11,914 nucleotides of DNA from Bacteroidota bacterium. Its GTDB lineage: Bacteria; Bacteroidota; Ignavibacteria; Ignavibacteriales; Melioribacteraceae. Location of the stretch: positions 1 through 11,914 of the forward strand of contig JAJYMU010000017.1 in NCBI GenBank assembly GCA_021786655.1, written 5' to 3'. Positions 1 to 6,829 of the stretch are shown here, in pieces (positions within the stretch are counted from its first letter, which is position 1; every line of letters starts with the position of its first letter). A program made the translations under genes and the position numbers. The notes under the pieces were generated by a model that had not been told where the DNA came from, did no database searches, and worked only from the letters and a program-made list of their open reading frames with translations.

Positions 1-57
1 GAGAACTTTATGTGTTTTCATTTTCAAATCGATTTTATGAGATTTCTTCATAACCAT
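1..57 (-). CDS. Possible transposase N-terminus (partial, runs off the left edge)
   Basis: On the minus strand an ATG at 57 (second ATG at 51) opens a frame with no stop through position 1. It reads MVMKKSHKIDLKMKTHKVL, a basic N-terminus. An in-frame TAA lies directly upstream at 60-58, so the start is bounded. The AAAAGA stretch upstream is only a weak ribosome binding site. Nineteen residues are too few to assign a family; a transposase is proposed only because the frame starts about 50 bases inside a putative IS end and points away from it. A plus-strand frame is also open from 1 to a TAA at 94-96, but its composition is less protein-like. Confidence 0.35.
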   Translation of the reverse strand, partial: MVMKKSHKIDLKMKTHKVL

Positions 58-109
58 TTATCTTTTAATTACTTACTGACACGCTTGTTTTCTTAACGGG
101 ACAGTAGTG
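1..109 (-). mobile_element. Probable end of an insertion sequence (partial)
   Basis: The segment has the layout of one IS terminus. At 98-109 lies GGGACAGTAGTG, which reads CACTACTGTCCC inward on the minus strand. About 50 bases of leader follow, then a minus-strand reading frame opens at 57 and runs off the window edge. The end abuts a propeller gene that appears to be cut at the same place (108-110). The terminal sequence resembles ends I associate with IS4-type elements of Bacteroidota, but that is from memory. The other end and any target duplication lie outside the window. Alternatively this could be ordinary intergenic DNA. Confidence 0.42.
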
Positions 110-113
110 GAAA

Positions 114-902
114 ATGGTTAAAGAAATAGGCGGAGGAATAAATAGTTTAGTTCAAGGCAATTCAAACGATATTTGGGCTGGTGGATATTCCAATACTATT
201 TACTTGGGACATTATGACGGTGTAAGTTGGACAAGAGCTGACGATAAAGGTATAACTGGCGAGATACTTGACATGACAAAAGACACGGAAGGCAACATAT
301 GGGCATGCGGAAGGAACGGAGTTGTATTGAAATATGATAAAATCAAGTGGATTGCAGATACAATTAGAAGTGTTTCACCTCTCCAACAACCGCCAGTTCT
401 CCGCAGTATCCAATACTACAAAGACAAAATCTCAATAATAGCAGGTCTAACTGATGATATTGGCAAGAGAAATTTTTACTACTACATCACGGGTGATATG
501 AAGAATTGGAAATTGGTGGATTCAATGGTATTAGAAAATTCCAGCAGTCAGATCAGATTTGGAAATTTTGGGTTATACTTGAGTACGGATAGTGAACTAT
601 ATTCATATGGCTTGGAAGGAATCTGGAGATGGAATAACTCTGCTTGGGAAAAGGTTTTTGATCTTAATGGTGAAGTATATGGGATGTGTGTTATTAATAA
701 AGACTATATAATAACTGGAAGCGCATACAAAAAAATATTCTTCTATAACGGAGGCTCTTGGATAAGTCTAAGTTATTTGTTTAATGTAAGCGATCCCACA
801 TTTGTGTTCAAGAACTTCTGGACGAACGGATATGAAATATTTATAGCTGGATATGGAATAGTAAATGGAATTCAAAAGACGATAATCTGGCATGGGAAAT
901 AA
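114..902 (+). CDS. Propeller-repeat protein, probable 5'-truncated remnant
   Basis: A 262-residue product made of degenerate beta-propeller-like repeats. A recurring unit (DIWAGG...HYDGVSW, NIWACG...KYDKIKW, ELYSYG...RWNNSAW, YIITGS...FYNGGSW, EIFIAG...IIWHGK) starts near residues 19, 61, 161, 198 and 240. The short IIWHGK end is the kind seen at the end of secreted propeller proteins of Ignavibacteria. Such proteins are normally exported, but this one has no signal peptide, no ribosome binding site and no N-terminal blades. The frame is blocked by TAG at 105-107. The next codon, TGG at 108-110, aligns with the conserved Trp that starts a repeat (W-KMVKEIGGGINSL against W-TRADDKGITGEIL). The gene has therefore probably lost its 5' part next to a putative IS end. 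It may not be expressed. Its biological role is unknown. Confidence 0.6.
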   Translation: MVKEIGGGINSLVQGNSNDIWAGGYSNTIYLGHYDGVSWTRADDKGITGEILDMTKDTEGNIWACGRNGVVLKYDKIKWIADTIRSVSPLQQPPVLRSIQYYKDKISIIAGLTDDIGKRNFYYYITGDMKNWKLVDSMVLENSSSQIRFGNFGLYLSTDSELYSYGLEGIWRWNNSAWEKVFDLNGEVYGMCVINKDYIITGSAYKKIFFYNGGSWISLSYLFNVSDPTFVFKNFWTNGYEIFIAGYGIVNGIQKTIIWHGK

Positions 903-930
903 AACAAGGAAGAATGACCAAAGCGAATTA

Positions 931-999
931 AAACGGATTTAGAAATAAGAGACGGTGCGGCCTGCCTCGACGGCAAGGCGGGCAACACCGTCTCCGTTT
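931..999. repeat. Nested inverted repeat / large hairpin downstream of the propeller gene
   Basis: Three nested pairings share a centre. AAACGGA (931-937) pairs with TCCGTTT (993-999). GACGGTG (951-957) pairs with CACCGTC (986-992). GCCTGCC (960-966) pairs with GGCGGGC (977-983) with one G-U pair around a 10-base loop. The inner part is GC-rich in an otherwise AT-rich spacer. It sits 29 bases after the stop of the propeller frame and has no T-run behind it, so it is not a canonical terminator. A dispersed GC-rich palindromic repeat or a transcript-end structure are both possible. Confidence 0.55.
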
Positions 1000-1030
1000 G
1001 CAAACGAAAATATTAGGCTAGCTTACCTAA
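995..1030. repeat. Perfect 12-bp palindrome and adjoining 5-bp inverted repeat
   Basis: CGTTTG (995-1000) is followed immediately by its complement CAAACG (1001-1006). This palindrome partly overlaps the right arm of the larger hairpin before it. A second inverted repeat, TTAGG (1013-1017) and CCTAA (1026-1030), follows. They could be operator-like sites in front of the gene at 1122, or just debris of a mobile element. No regulator in the window is an obvious partner. Confidence 0.3.
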
Positions 1031-1121
1031 CTATGATTGTCCCTTTGTATATGACGGGGCATCCTCATTTGCAACTGTAAAAATAATTATTTGCCTATCA
1101 AAATCAATTTAAGAGGTCATT

Positions 1122-2795
1122 ATGCAGTTGAAAAATTTCATTAATGGGAAAGTGATTATATTTTTTTTATTCTTTGTAGCTTTTTCAAGCTTAAAAGCTC
1201 GATATGAAGTTAGTTTTCATATTGAAGATCAGAATGGGAATCCATTAGCTGGTATGTCTTTCCAAGTTTATACTCTTGCTACTGATTCTATGTCATGGAA
1301 GTTAATAGGTTCAGCAAGTAGTCTTGGAACCCCTTTTTGGACTTTGAATGGGAAATTTGTAAATGCCGCTATATCTATTTATGCATATGATGGTCAAGTA
1401 TTTGTTCCGGCTAGCCAAGCACAAACAATTGCCATTAAAATTGGAAGTCAAATCATCCGTATGGATTATGGAGGAGAATTGTATGGCGATGCTTTAATTA
1501 CTATTCCATACTCAGGTGCATGGAGTATTGATCAGGGCAATAGCAGTTACACATTTACTGGTCCCCAAGCATGGCATAATAATCAAATCAATCTTTCAAA
1601 TAGTATGGGCGGCGACGCTGGCCCTAATGTACAAGGAGCTATTCATTTTAATTCATTGACCGATACTGTAGGAACTACGCCTGTATCTTATTTAAGAGAA
1701 AGCACCACTTTCTTGGATGGGGGGCACAATGTTAGAGGAGAGGACAATCAGCTTGTTGGTCAGTATTATAGAAAATGGCGAAAATTTTCTGAGGAAACAG
1801 GTTCGTCCATCTCTATTTACTTATCAAATCCAAATGATTATTCACGCACTGCAACCTATGCCCGTCAATTTAACATTACTTACCAAAATTATTTTAATTC
1901 TTCAGATAATGGCGGTACAATTAAATTGAAAGGCACTTCAAAAAGCAGTCCTTATTCAACAAATTTTTATGAGGACTCAACCTACAATCTTGAAGCTGCC
2001 AACACAACACGTAATAACGTTTATTATACTTTTGATCATTGGGAATTTCAAGGAAGCAGCGTAGGCTCGTCTAATCCTTATAACAGTTATCCTCCAACAG
2101 GCAGTGGTACATTGCATGCAGTATTTAACCACAAACCGGTTAACTATTACCGGAACTTAACCTTTAATGATGGTGCGTATGGTGATCCGGTTGAGTTAAC
2201 ATGGCATAAACATGATCTGGATAATTCTTTTGTAACACAGTATGCTATTCACCGCAAAGTAAAACATAACGGTGTAATGGGTAATGATGTACTCATTGAG
2301 ACAATTACTGCAAGGGATGCTAATCATTATAGCTCTCAAGATTCAACCTATACATTTATTGATATAGAATATGTTATAACCAACGGCTATACTGACGACT
2401 TACTTTACTACGATGTTCGTGCATATTACAATCCAAATTACTCAGATGCCGATTATGCGGCTGTGTTTGGTAAAATGGGTGATGCAAGTATGAACGAGTT
2501 AAAACAAAACGTAACGGTAGCAAGCGAACTTCCAATGGAATATTCTCTATCGAACTATCCGAATCCTTTTAATCCTTCAACAACAATAAACTATCAGTTA
2601 CCCAAAAACGGATTTGTTACAATAAAAGTATTTGATCTGCTGGGCAAAGAAGTTGCAACGTTAGTAAGCGGGAATAAATCTGCTGGATATTATAGTGTTA
2701 GTTTCGATGCGAGCAAGTTAACCAGTGGAGTTTACATCTGTACAATTAATGTAAACGGTTTTGCTCAATCAAAGAAAATGCTGCTGATGAAATAA
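1122..2795 (+). CDS. Secreted T9SS type A sorting-domain protein
   Basis: A 557-residue exported protein. Residues 1-26 form a signal peptide (basic N-end, IIFFLFFVAF core, SLKA before the cut). Residues 28 to about 110 look like a beta-sandwich carrier domain (DQNGNPLAGMSFQVY, reminiscent of CnaB or carboxypeptidase-regulatory folds). The stretch to about 250 is not recognised. Around 255-335 is a segment like the bacterial repeat found in surface proteins (YTFDHWEFQG...GTLHAVF), and 345-450 is fibronectin-III-like (PVELTWHKHD...YYDVRAYY). Residues 474-557 are the type A sorting domain with YPNPFNPST, FDLLGKEVATLV and GVYICTI, which directs export through the type IX machinery and surface release or anchoring. 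The start is backed by AAGAGG at 1111-1116, five bases before the ATG. No enzymatic domain is seen, so the role is probably structural or binding. Confidence 0.85.
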   Translation: MQLKNFINGKVIIFFLFFVAFSSLKARYEVSFHIEDQNGNPLAGMSFQVYTLATDSMSWKLIGSASSLGTPFWTLNGKFVNAAISIYAYDGQVFVPASQAQTIAIKIGSQIIRMDYGGELYGDALITIPYSGAWSIDQGNSSYTFTGPQAWHNNQINLSNSMGGDAGPNVQGAIHFNSLTDTVGTTPVSYLRESTTFLDGGHNVRGEDNQLVGQYYRKWRKFSEETGSSISIYLSNPNDYSRTATYARQFNITYQNYFNSSDNGGTIKLKGTSKSSPYSTNFYEDSTYNLEAANTTRNNVYYTFDHWEFQGSSVGSSNPYNSYPPTGSGTLHAVFNHKPVNYYRNLTFNDGAYGDPVELTWHKHDLDNSFVTQYAIHRKVKHNGVMGNDVLIETITARDANHYSSQDSTYTFIDIEYVITNGYTDDLLYYDVRAYYNPNYSDADYAAVFGKMGDASMNELKQNVTVASELPMEYSLSNYPNPFNPSTTINYQLPKNGFVTIKVFDLLGKEVATLVSGNKSAGYYSVSFDASKLTSGVYICTINVNGFAQSKKMLLMK

Positions 2796-2806
2796 TTTTT
2801 CCTGAG

Positions 2807-2825
2807 GGTCGAGATAACCTCGACC
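2807..2825. terminator. Stem-loop between convergent genes
   Basis: GGTCGAG (2807-2813) and CTCGACC (2819-2825) form a perfect 7-bp stem with a 5-base loop. A weaker stem, CTTCG (2832-2836) and CGAAG (2847-2851), follows. They lie between the T9SS gene ending at 2795 and the leftward deacylase gene ending at 2871, where a bidirectional terminator is expected. Neither strand shows a clear T-run directly after the strong stem, so intrinsic termination is not certain. It may instead be a copy of a dispersed palindrome. Confidence 0.45.
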
Positions 2826-2870
2826 GTACGCCTTCGTTGTAAATATCGAAGACAATTACATTGGAAAATT

Positions 2871-3344
2871 TCACAACCTCGTTGGATAAGAAAACTTGAT
2901 CAGTCTCGGCTTTACCAATCTCTCGAAATCTTTATACGGCATTTGGATCAGGTCGGTATGAGTGCATGCATTGAAAGCAATCTCTTCATCCTTGGCAAGA
3001 ACATCGGCAACATAAACATCCAAGCCGTAAAGATTTCCGAACGGCGGCATTGCACCAACATCGCAATCGGAAAACTTGTCTTTAAATTCCACTTCGTTCG
3101 CAAGCCGGATATTTTTTGTGCCCAAAGTTTCATGCAGCTGATCGAAATTAACTTTGTAGGAAGCGGGCAAAACAAACATCGCCATCTTGCCGTCGATTTT
3201 AATGAGGACGGTCTTAGCCATTTCGGTTCCTTTGATGTGAGCCGAAGCGGCAATCTCCTGCGCAGTAAACGCCAGTGAATGTTTGATCGTAACGTACTTG
3301 ATCTTGTTCTTATCCAAAAACTCTTTTAACATTTTTGAAGGCAT
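2871..3344 (-). CDS. YbaK/YeaK-type mischarged aminoacyl-tRNA deacylase
   Basis: A 157-residue cytoplasmic protein of the YbaK / aminoacyl-tRNA-synthetase-associated domain family, close in length to stand-alone members (about 150-165). These enzymes hydrolyse wrongly charged tRNAs in trans, for example Ala- or Cys-tRNA-Pro, as a proofreading step. Visible family features are HSLAFTAQEIA (22-32), AKTVLIK with the conserved Lys45 (43-49), FVLPASYKVNFDQL (57-70), the glycine-rich GAMPPFG (97-103) and THTDLIQM (128-135). The substrate cannot be read from sequence; the pattern resembles YeaK-like members more than classic YbaK. ATG at 3344 is chosen because GAGG lies five bases upstream; a GTG six bases earlier (3350) overlaps that ribosome binding site and is a less likely start. 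It is transcribed alone, convergent with the T9SS gene. Confidence 0.85.
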   Translation of the reverse strand: MPSKMLKEFLDKNKIKYVTIKHSLAFTAQEIAASAHIKGTEMAKTVLIKIDGKMAMFVLPASYKVNFDQLHETLGTKNIRLANEVEFKDKFSDCDVGAMPPFGNLYGLDVYVADVLAKDEEIAFNACTHTDLIQMPYKDFERLVKPRLIKFSYPTRL

Positions 3345-3349
3345 AAGCA

Positions 3350-3353
3350 CCTC
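3350..3353 (-). promoter_or_regulatory. Ribosome binding site deciding the deacylase start
   Basis: On the minus strand GAGG lies five bases before ATG at 3344. The in-frame GTG at 3350 overlaps this motif and therefore cannot use it, which favours the ATG. Confidence 0.5.
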
Positions 3354-3595
3354 ACAATTTTAAGTGTAAAACAGTTTCCTATAATTTATCAAGCAGAATG
3401 TAGAGAATTTATTTTCCCTTTAATATCGCAAAGAAGTTCAGAAGATTTTTTTTGACCCGCTAAAATGTAGTAACTAATCTGTCATGATTCAACCGCAATA
3501 TGATATGTCAGATTACTCAATGAAACTGAAGACATTACAACTTTTAAGTTCATCCTATTTTCTATATCTTAACACCCAATTTTGAGAAGCTGCAA

Positions 3596-4510
3596 ATGGG
3601 TTTATATATTGGGATTGACGGCGGCGGAACGAAAACCAAATGTGTTCTTGCCGACGATCAATTGAAAATTCTTGCGGAAGCCGAAGCTGGTCCTACCAAT
3701 CCGCTTGCCGTTGGAGTTGATAAATCTTCCGAAATCCTTTTTGGTTTGATTCAAAATGTTCTGAGAAAGACTTCCGTTAGTTTGATCGAATCCGTTGTAA
3801 TCGGTTTAGCGGGCGCGGGAAGAAAAAAAATTGCCGGAGAAATTGAAAACCGTTTGAAGCTTTTGGTAAAACGGAAGAAGGTCTCGATAAAGAACATAAA
3901 AATTTTGAGCGATGTTGAAATAGCTCTCGAAGGCGCTTTTGTCGGAGCGGCGGGTATAATTTTGATTGCGGGAACGGGCTCGATTGTTCTCGGCAAAAAT
4001 AAAAACGGTAAACTGTTCCGTGCCGGCGGATTCGGAAAAGTTATCGGCGACGAAGGCGGCGGTTACTCGATCGGGAAAAAAGCGCTGCAGTCCATATCAA
4101 AAGAAATTGACGGCAGAGGAAGTAAAACTTTTCTAACTACCATTCTCAGTAAGAAGTTTGGAATAAAAAACAGAGATGATTTAATTACCGCCGTCTATTC
4201 CTCCGGTTTCGACATTGCGCGTTTTGCCGAACACGTTATTGAAGCGGCACGGCTTGGCGACAAAACTGCCCGCAATATTTTGGCGGATGAATCGGGTGAA
4301 CTTGTATGTCACGTTGAAACCTTGTATAAACAACTTGGTGAAAAGAAAATAAATCTTTGCTTGTCGGGCGGATTGTTGTCATCAAAAAATTATTATTCTG
4401 ATTTGCTGCGCAGGAAAATCAAAAAAGGGTTTAGAGACATCGAGATTAAAAAGAATATTTATCCGCCTGAAATAGGGGCTGCAGTTGTTGCGAAAAAATT
4501 CCGTCAATAA
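3596..4510 (+). CDS. BadF/BadG/BcrA-family kinase, probable N-acetylglucosamine/amino-sugar kinase
   Basis: A 304-residue protein with the ASKHA sugar-kinase fold. The phosphate-1 loop is GIDGGGTKTK (6-15). The SDVEIALEGA motif (105-114) carries the likely catalytic Asp106. The phosphate-2 loop is LIAGTGSIVLG (123-133), followed by GGFGKVIGDEGGGYSIG (144-160) and the adenosine-site LSGGLLSS (256-263). The length and the GDEGGGYSIG motif fit the GlcNAc kinase branch of the BadF/BadG/BcrA/BcrD family, which includes human NAGK and clostridial MurK (MurNAc/GlcNAc kinase). It would phosphorylate a free amino sugar with ATP in the cytoplasm. The Fe-S cysteines of true benzoyl- or hydroxyacyl-CoA activases are absent. 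An AmpG-like permease starts 16 bases downstream, supporting a role in cell-wall sugar recycling. Exact sugar specificity is inferred. Confidence 0.82.
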   Translation: MGLYIGIDGGGTKTKCVLADDQLKILAEAEAGPTNPLAVGVDKSSEILFGLIQNVLRKTSVSLIESVVIGLAGAGRKKIAGEIENRLKLLVKRKKVSIKNIKILSDVEIALEGAFVGAAGIILIAGTGSIVLGKNKNGKLFRAGGFGKVIGDEGGGYSIGKKALQSISKEIDGRGSKTFLTTILSKKFGIKNRDDLITAVYSSGFDIARFAEHVIEAARLGDKTARNILADESGELVCHVETLYKQLGEKKINLCLSGGLLSSKNYYSDLLRRKIKKGFRDIEIKKNIYPPEIGAAVVAKKFRQ

Positions 4511-4526
4511 AAAATTATACTACTAA

Positions 4527-5834
4527 ATGATCGAACAAGAATCTAAAGAAGAAAAGAAAATAGAAAAAAGAAATCCGTGGTCGTGGATTCCATCGCTCTA
4601 TTTTGCCGAAGGACTGCCGTACGTAATCGTAATGTTTATTGCTTCGGTCATGTACAAGCAAATGAAAATCTCGAACGCCGACATCGCACTATACACAAGC
4701 TGGTTATACCTTCCGTGGGTTATCAAACCGTTATGGAGCCCTGTTGTCGATCTTCTTAAAACGAAACGGTTTTGGATTTACACGATGCAATTAATTATTG
4801 GCGGGGGAATAGCCGGTGTTGCGCTAACTATACCAATGCCGAACTTTTTTCAATTCACGCTCGCATTCTTTTGGTTGCTTGCATTCAGCTCAGCTACTCA
4901 CGACATTGCTGCAGATGGTTTTTACATGCTCGCCCTTTCGGAAAGCCAGCAATCATTTTTTGTCGGAATAAGAAGTACGTTTTATAGAATCGCAATGATA
5001 ACGGGGCAGGGACTTCTTGTAATTCTTGCCGGGTTCTTAGAAACTCGTTTCACAATTCAACTTGCATGGATTTTTACTTTTGGAGTTGTTGGAATTTTGT
5101 TCGTTCTATTTTTCATTTACCACAGGTTCGTTCTGCCGCATCCAAAAGACGACAAACATGCTGAGTATAGTCGGGATCAATCGTTGTTTACTGAATTCTT
5201 CAAAACGTTTTTAAGATTTTTCGAAAAGAAAAAAATTCTGCTGATTATTCTCTTCATGTTGTTTTATAGATTGGGAGAATCTCAAATTGTGAAAATGGCT
5301 CCGCTGTTTTTGTTGGATAAAAGAGATGTTGGCGGACTGGGATTGAACTTGACAGACATTGGATTTCTTTACGGCACGGTTGGAATCATTGCCTTAATGC
5401 TTGGTGGAATTCTCGGCGGGCTCGCCGTTTCAAAAAAAGGATTAAAGTTCTGGCTTTGGCCGATGATGTTCGCGATCAACATTCCTCATCTGCTGTATGT
5501 TTACCTTGCGTTTGCCCAACCGACAAATTATTGGATCATTAGTGCATGTGTTGCCGGCGAACAATTTAGTTACGGATTCGGATTCACGGCGTTTCTGGTT
5601 TACATGATGTATGTTTCCGACGGCGAATTCAAAGCGTCTCATTACGCAATTTGCACCGGATTTATGGCGCTTGGAATGATGGTGCCCGGAATGTTCAGCG
5701 GAATGATTCAAGAAGCGCTGGGTTACAAAACATTTTTTATTTATGTCGTACTGACAATAATTCCTTCGCTGTTCATTCTGAAATTTATTCCTCTCGAATA
5801 TTCGTACGGGAAGAAAAAAACTACGGAATCATAA
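4527..5834 (+). CDS. AmpG-like MFS permease
   Basis: A 435-residue integral membrane protein with about 12 predicted transmembrane segments and a charged cytoplasmic N-terminus (about 17 residues). Recognisable stretches are SLYFAEGLPYVIVMF (23-37), YTSWLYLPWVIKPLWSP (about 56-72) and ATHDIAADGFYMLAL (about 123-137), which match the PAT/AmpG branch of the major facilitator superfamily. AmpG of Gram-negatives imports GlcNAc-anhydromuropeptides by proton symport; homologues in Bacteroidota are common, but their substrates are less well established. The gene follows the amino-sugar kinase by 16 bases with no terminator between them, so the pair is probably one transcript: import and phosphorylation of wall-derived sugars. 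No clear Shine-Dalgarno sequence precedes the ATG. Import of another small molecule cannot be excluded. Confidence 0.82.
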   Translation: MIEQESKEEKKIEKRNPWSWIPSLYFAEGLPYVIVMFIASVMYKQMKISNADIALYTSWLYLPWVIKPLWSPVVDLLKTKRFWIYTMQLIIGGGIAGVALTIPMPNFFQFTLAFFWLLAFSSATHDIAADGFYMLALSESQQSFFVGIRSTFYRIAMITGQGLLVILAGFLETRFTIQLAWIFTFGVVGILFVLFFIYHRFVLPHPKDDKHAEYSRDQSLFTEFFKTFLRFFEKKKILLIILFMLFYRLGESQIVKMAPLFLLDKRDVGGLGLNLTDIGFLYGTVGIIALMLGGILGGLAVSKKGLKFWLWPMMFAINIPHLLYVYLAFAQPTNYWIISACVAGEQFSYGFGFTAFLVYMMYVSDGEFKASHYAICTGFMALGMMVPGMFSGMIQEALGYKTFFIYVVLTIIPSLFILKFIPLEYSYGKKKTTES

Positions 5835-5896
5835 ATTTTCGCCAAGCGGATGTGTAACTATTAGACTTGTCCGTTCGTCTTAAATTACAAATAATC

Positions 5897-5900
5897 GGAG
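5897..5900 (+). promoter_or_regulatory. Ribosome binding site deciding the ABC ATPase start
   Basis: GGAG sits five bases before the TTG at 5906. It makes that TTG the best start for the ATPase, rather than the TTG at 5867, which has no such motif and would add 13 residues not typical of the family. Confidence 0.55.
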
Positions 5901-5905
5901 TATTG

Positions 5906-6829
5906 TTGCATTCCAATCAAGTAATTGAAGTTAGAGGGCTGACGAAAAAATTCCGCGATCTTACCGCGGTTAATAATCTGGATTTGAACGTTTATCAAGG
6001 TGATGTCTTTGGATTCTTGGGTCCTAACGGCGCGGGCAAAAGCACTACCATCCGCATGCTGCTTTCATTAATTAAACCTACAAGCGGTGCGATGAAAATT
6101 TTTGGAATGCCGCTCAAAGAAAACCGGGAAAAGATTCTGAAGAAGGTGGGCGCAATTGTTGAGAAACCGGATTTCTATTTGTATCTCTCAGCATACAAAA
6201 ATTTGGAAATTTTAGGAAAGGTCTCCGGCGCAGATGTTTCGAAGAAAAAAATTATGGAGATGCTAGAACTTGTCGGGCTGGACAAACGTGCAAAAAGTAA
6301 AGTGAAAACTTATTCGCACGGAATGAAACAGCGGCTCGGTTTGGCTCAAGCGCTTCTTCACGATCCGGAATTGATCATACTTGATGAACCGACCACAGGA
6401 CTTGACCCGCAAGGTATGAAGGAGATTCGCGACCTTATCATTTATCTCAGCAAAGTGAAAAACAAAACAATTTTCTTGTCTTCGCATATTCTTCATGAAG
6501 TCGAATTGATTGCATCCAGAATGATTATCATCAACAAAGGCGCAACTCAAGTTGAAGGCACGGTAGATGAATTATTAAAGAGCGATAAAGTGAGCGTGAC
6601 TTTCGAAGTTGATAAAATTAAAGAAGCGCTGGAGACAATTGAACTTTCTGCTTGGCATGAAAAATTTCAATCAACAACAAAAAGCGAAATGACTTTTGAA
6701 TTAGCGAAAAATGAAATTTCCGAATTGAACAAATTTCTAATCGAAAAGGAATTTGCCGTGAGCGCCGTTGTTCCGGTCCGTTCTTTGGAAGACTTCTTCT
6801 TGAGAATTACGGAAGGAGGCGGAAAATGA
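5906..6829 (+). CDS. ABC transporter ATP-binding protein (ABC-2/BcrA type)
   Basis: A cytoplasmic ATPase of about 307 residues, numbered from TTG at 5906 (GGAG five bases upstream; the frame stays open to another TTG at 5867). Domains in order: HSNQVIEVRGLTKKF start, Walker A GPNGAGKST (39-47), Q-loop region VGAIVEKPDFY with Glu where Gln is usual, as in BcrA-like members, signature YSHGMKQRLG (136-145), Walker B LIILDEPTTGLD (156-167) and the switch His in SSHIL (about 194). A C-terminal extension of about 85 residues (FEVDKIKEALETIE onward) resembles the tails of drug, bacitracin or Nat-type exporter ATPases. The stop overlaps the start of the permease (ATGA at 6826-6829), so the two are translationally coupled and form one exporter with it. 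The substrate is unknown. Confidence 0.85.
   Translation: MHSNQVIEVRGLTKKFRDLTAVNNLDLNVYQGDVFGFLGPNGAGKSTTIRMLLSLIKPTSGAMKIFGMPLKENREKILKKVGAIVEKPDFYLYLSAYKNLEILGKVSGADVSKKKIMEMLELVGLDKRAKSKVKTYSHGMKQRLGLAQALLHDPELIILDEPTTGLDPQGMKEIRDLIIYLSKVKNKTIFLSSHILHEVELIASRMIIINKGATQVEGTVDELLKSDKVSVTFEVDKIKEALETIELSAWHEKFQSTTKSEMTFELAKNEISELNKFLIEKEFAVSAVVPVRSLEDFFLRITEGGGK

Noticed and set aside
1..96. Plus-strand frame open from the window edge to TAA at 94-96 as the tail of a gene
   Set aside because: The translation (Phe-, His- and Leu-rich) is not protein-like, and the minus-strand reading with a bounded ATG fits an IS end better.
925..1031. Integron attC-like recombination site downstream of the propeller gene
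   Set aside because: ACCTAAC at 1025-1031 fits RYYYAAC and ATTAGGC resembles GTTAGGC, but the order is wrong and no paired GTTRRRY site in the right geometry was found.
1068..1093. Bacteroidota-type promoter (TTTG ... TTTG) upstream of the T9SS gene
   Set aside because: The -7 element lacks the TA of TAnnTTTG and the spacing is short; the match is expected by chance in AT-rich DNA.
2943..3278. Plus-strand frame of 111 codons across the deacylase gene
   Set aside because: It is a shadow of the clear YbaK-family gene on the opposite strand and has no recognisable features of its own.
3452..3480. Sigma-70-like promoter TTGACC-N17-TAATCT before the kinase gene
   Set aside because: The -35 box and spacing are good, but the -10 box matches the consensus at only three of six positions, and Bacteroidota-group promoters often differ.
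3596..4510. Benzoyl-CoA reductase or 2-hydroxyacyl-CoA dehydratase activase (BadF/HgdC sense)
   Set aside because: The Fe-S cluster cysteines are missing and the motifs and neighbours fit the sugar-kinase branch.
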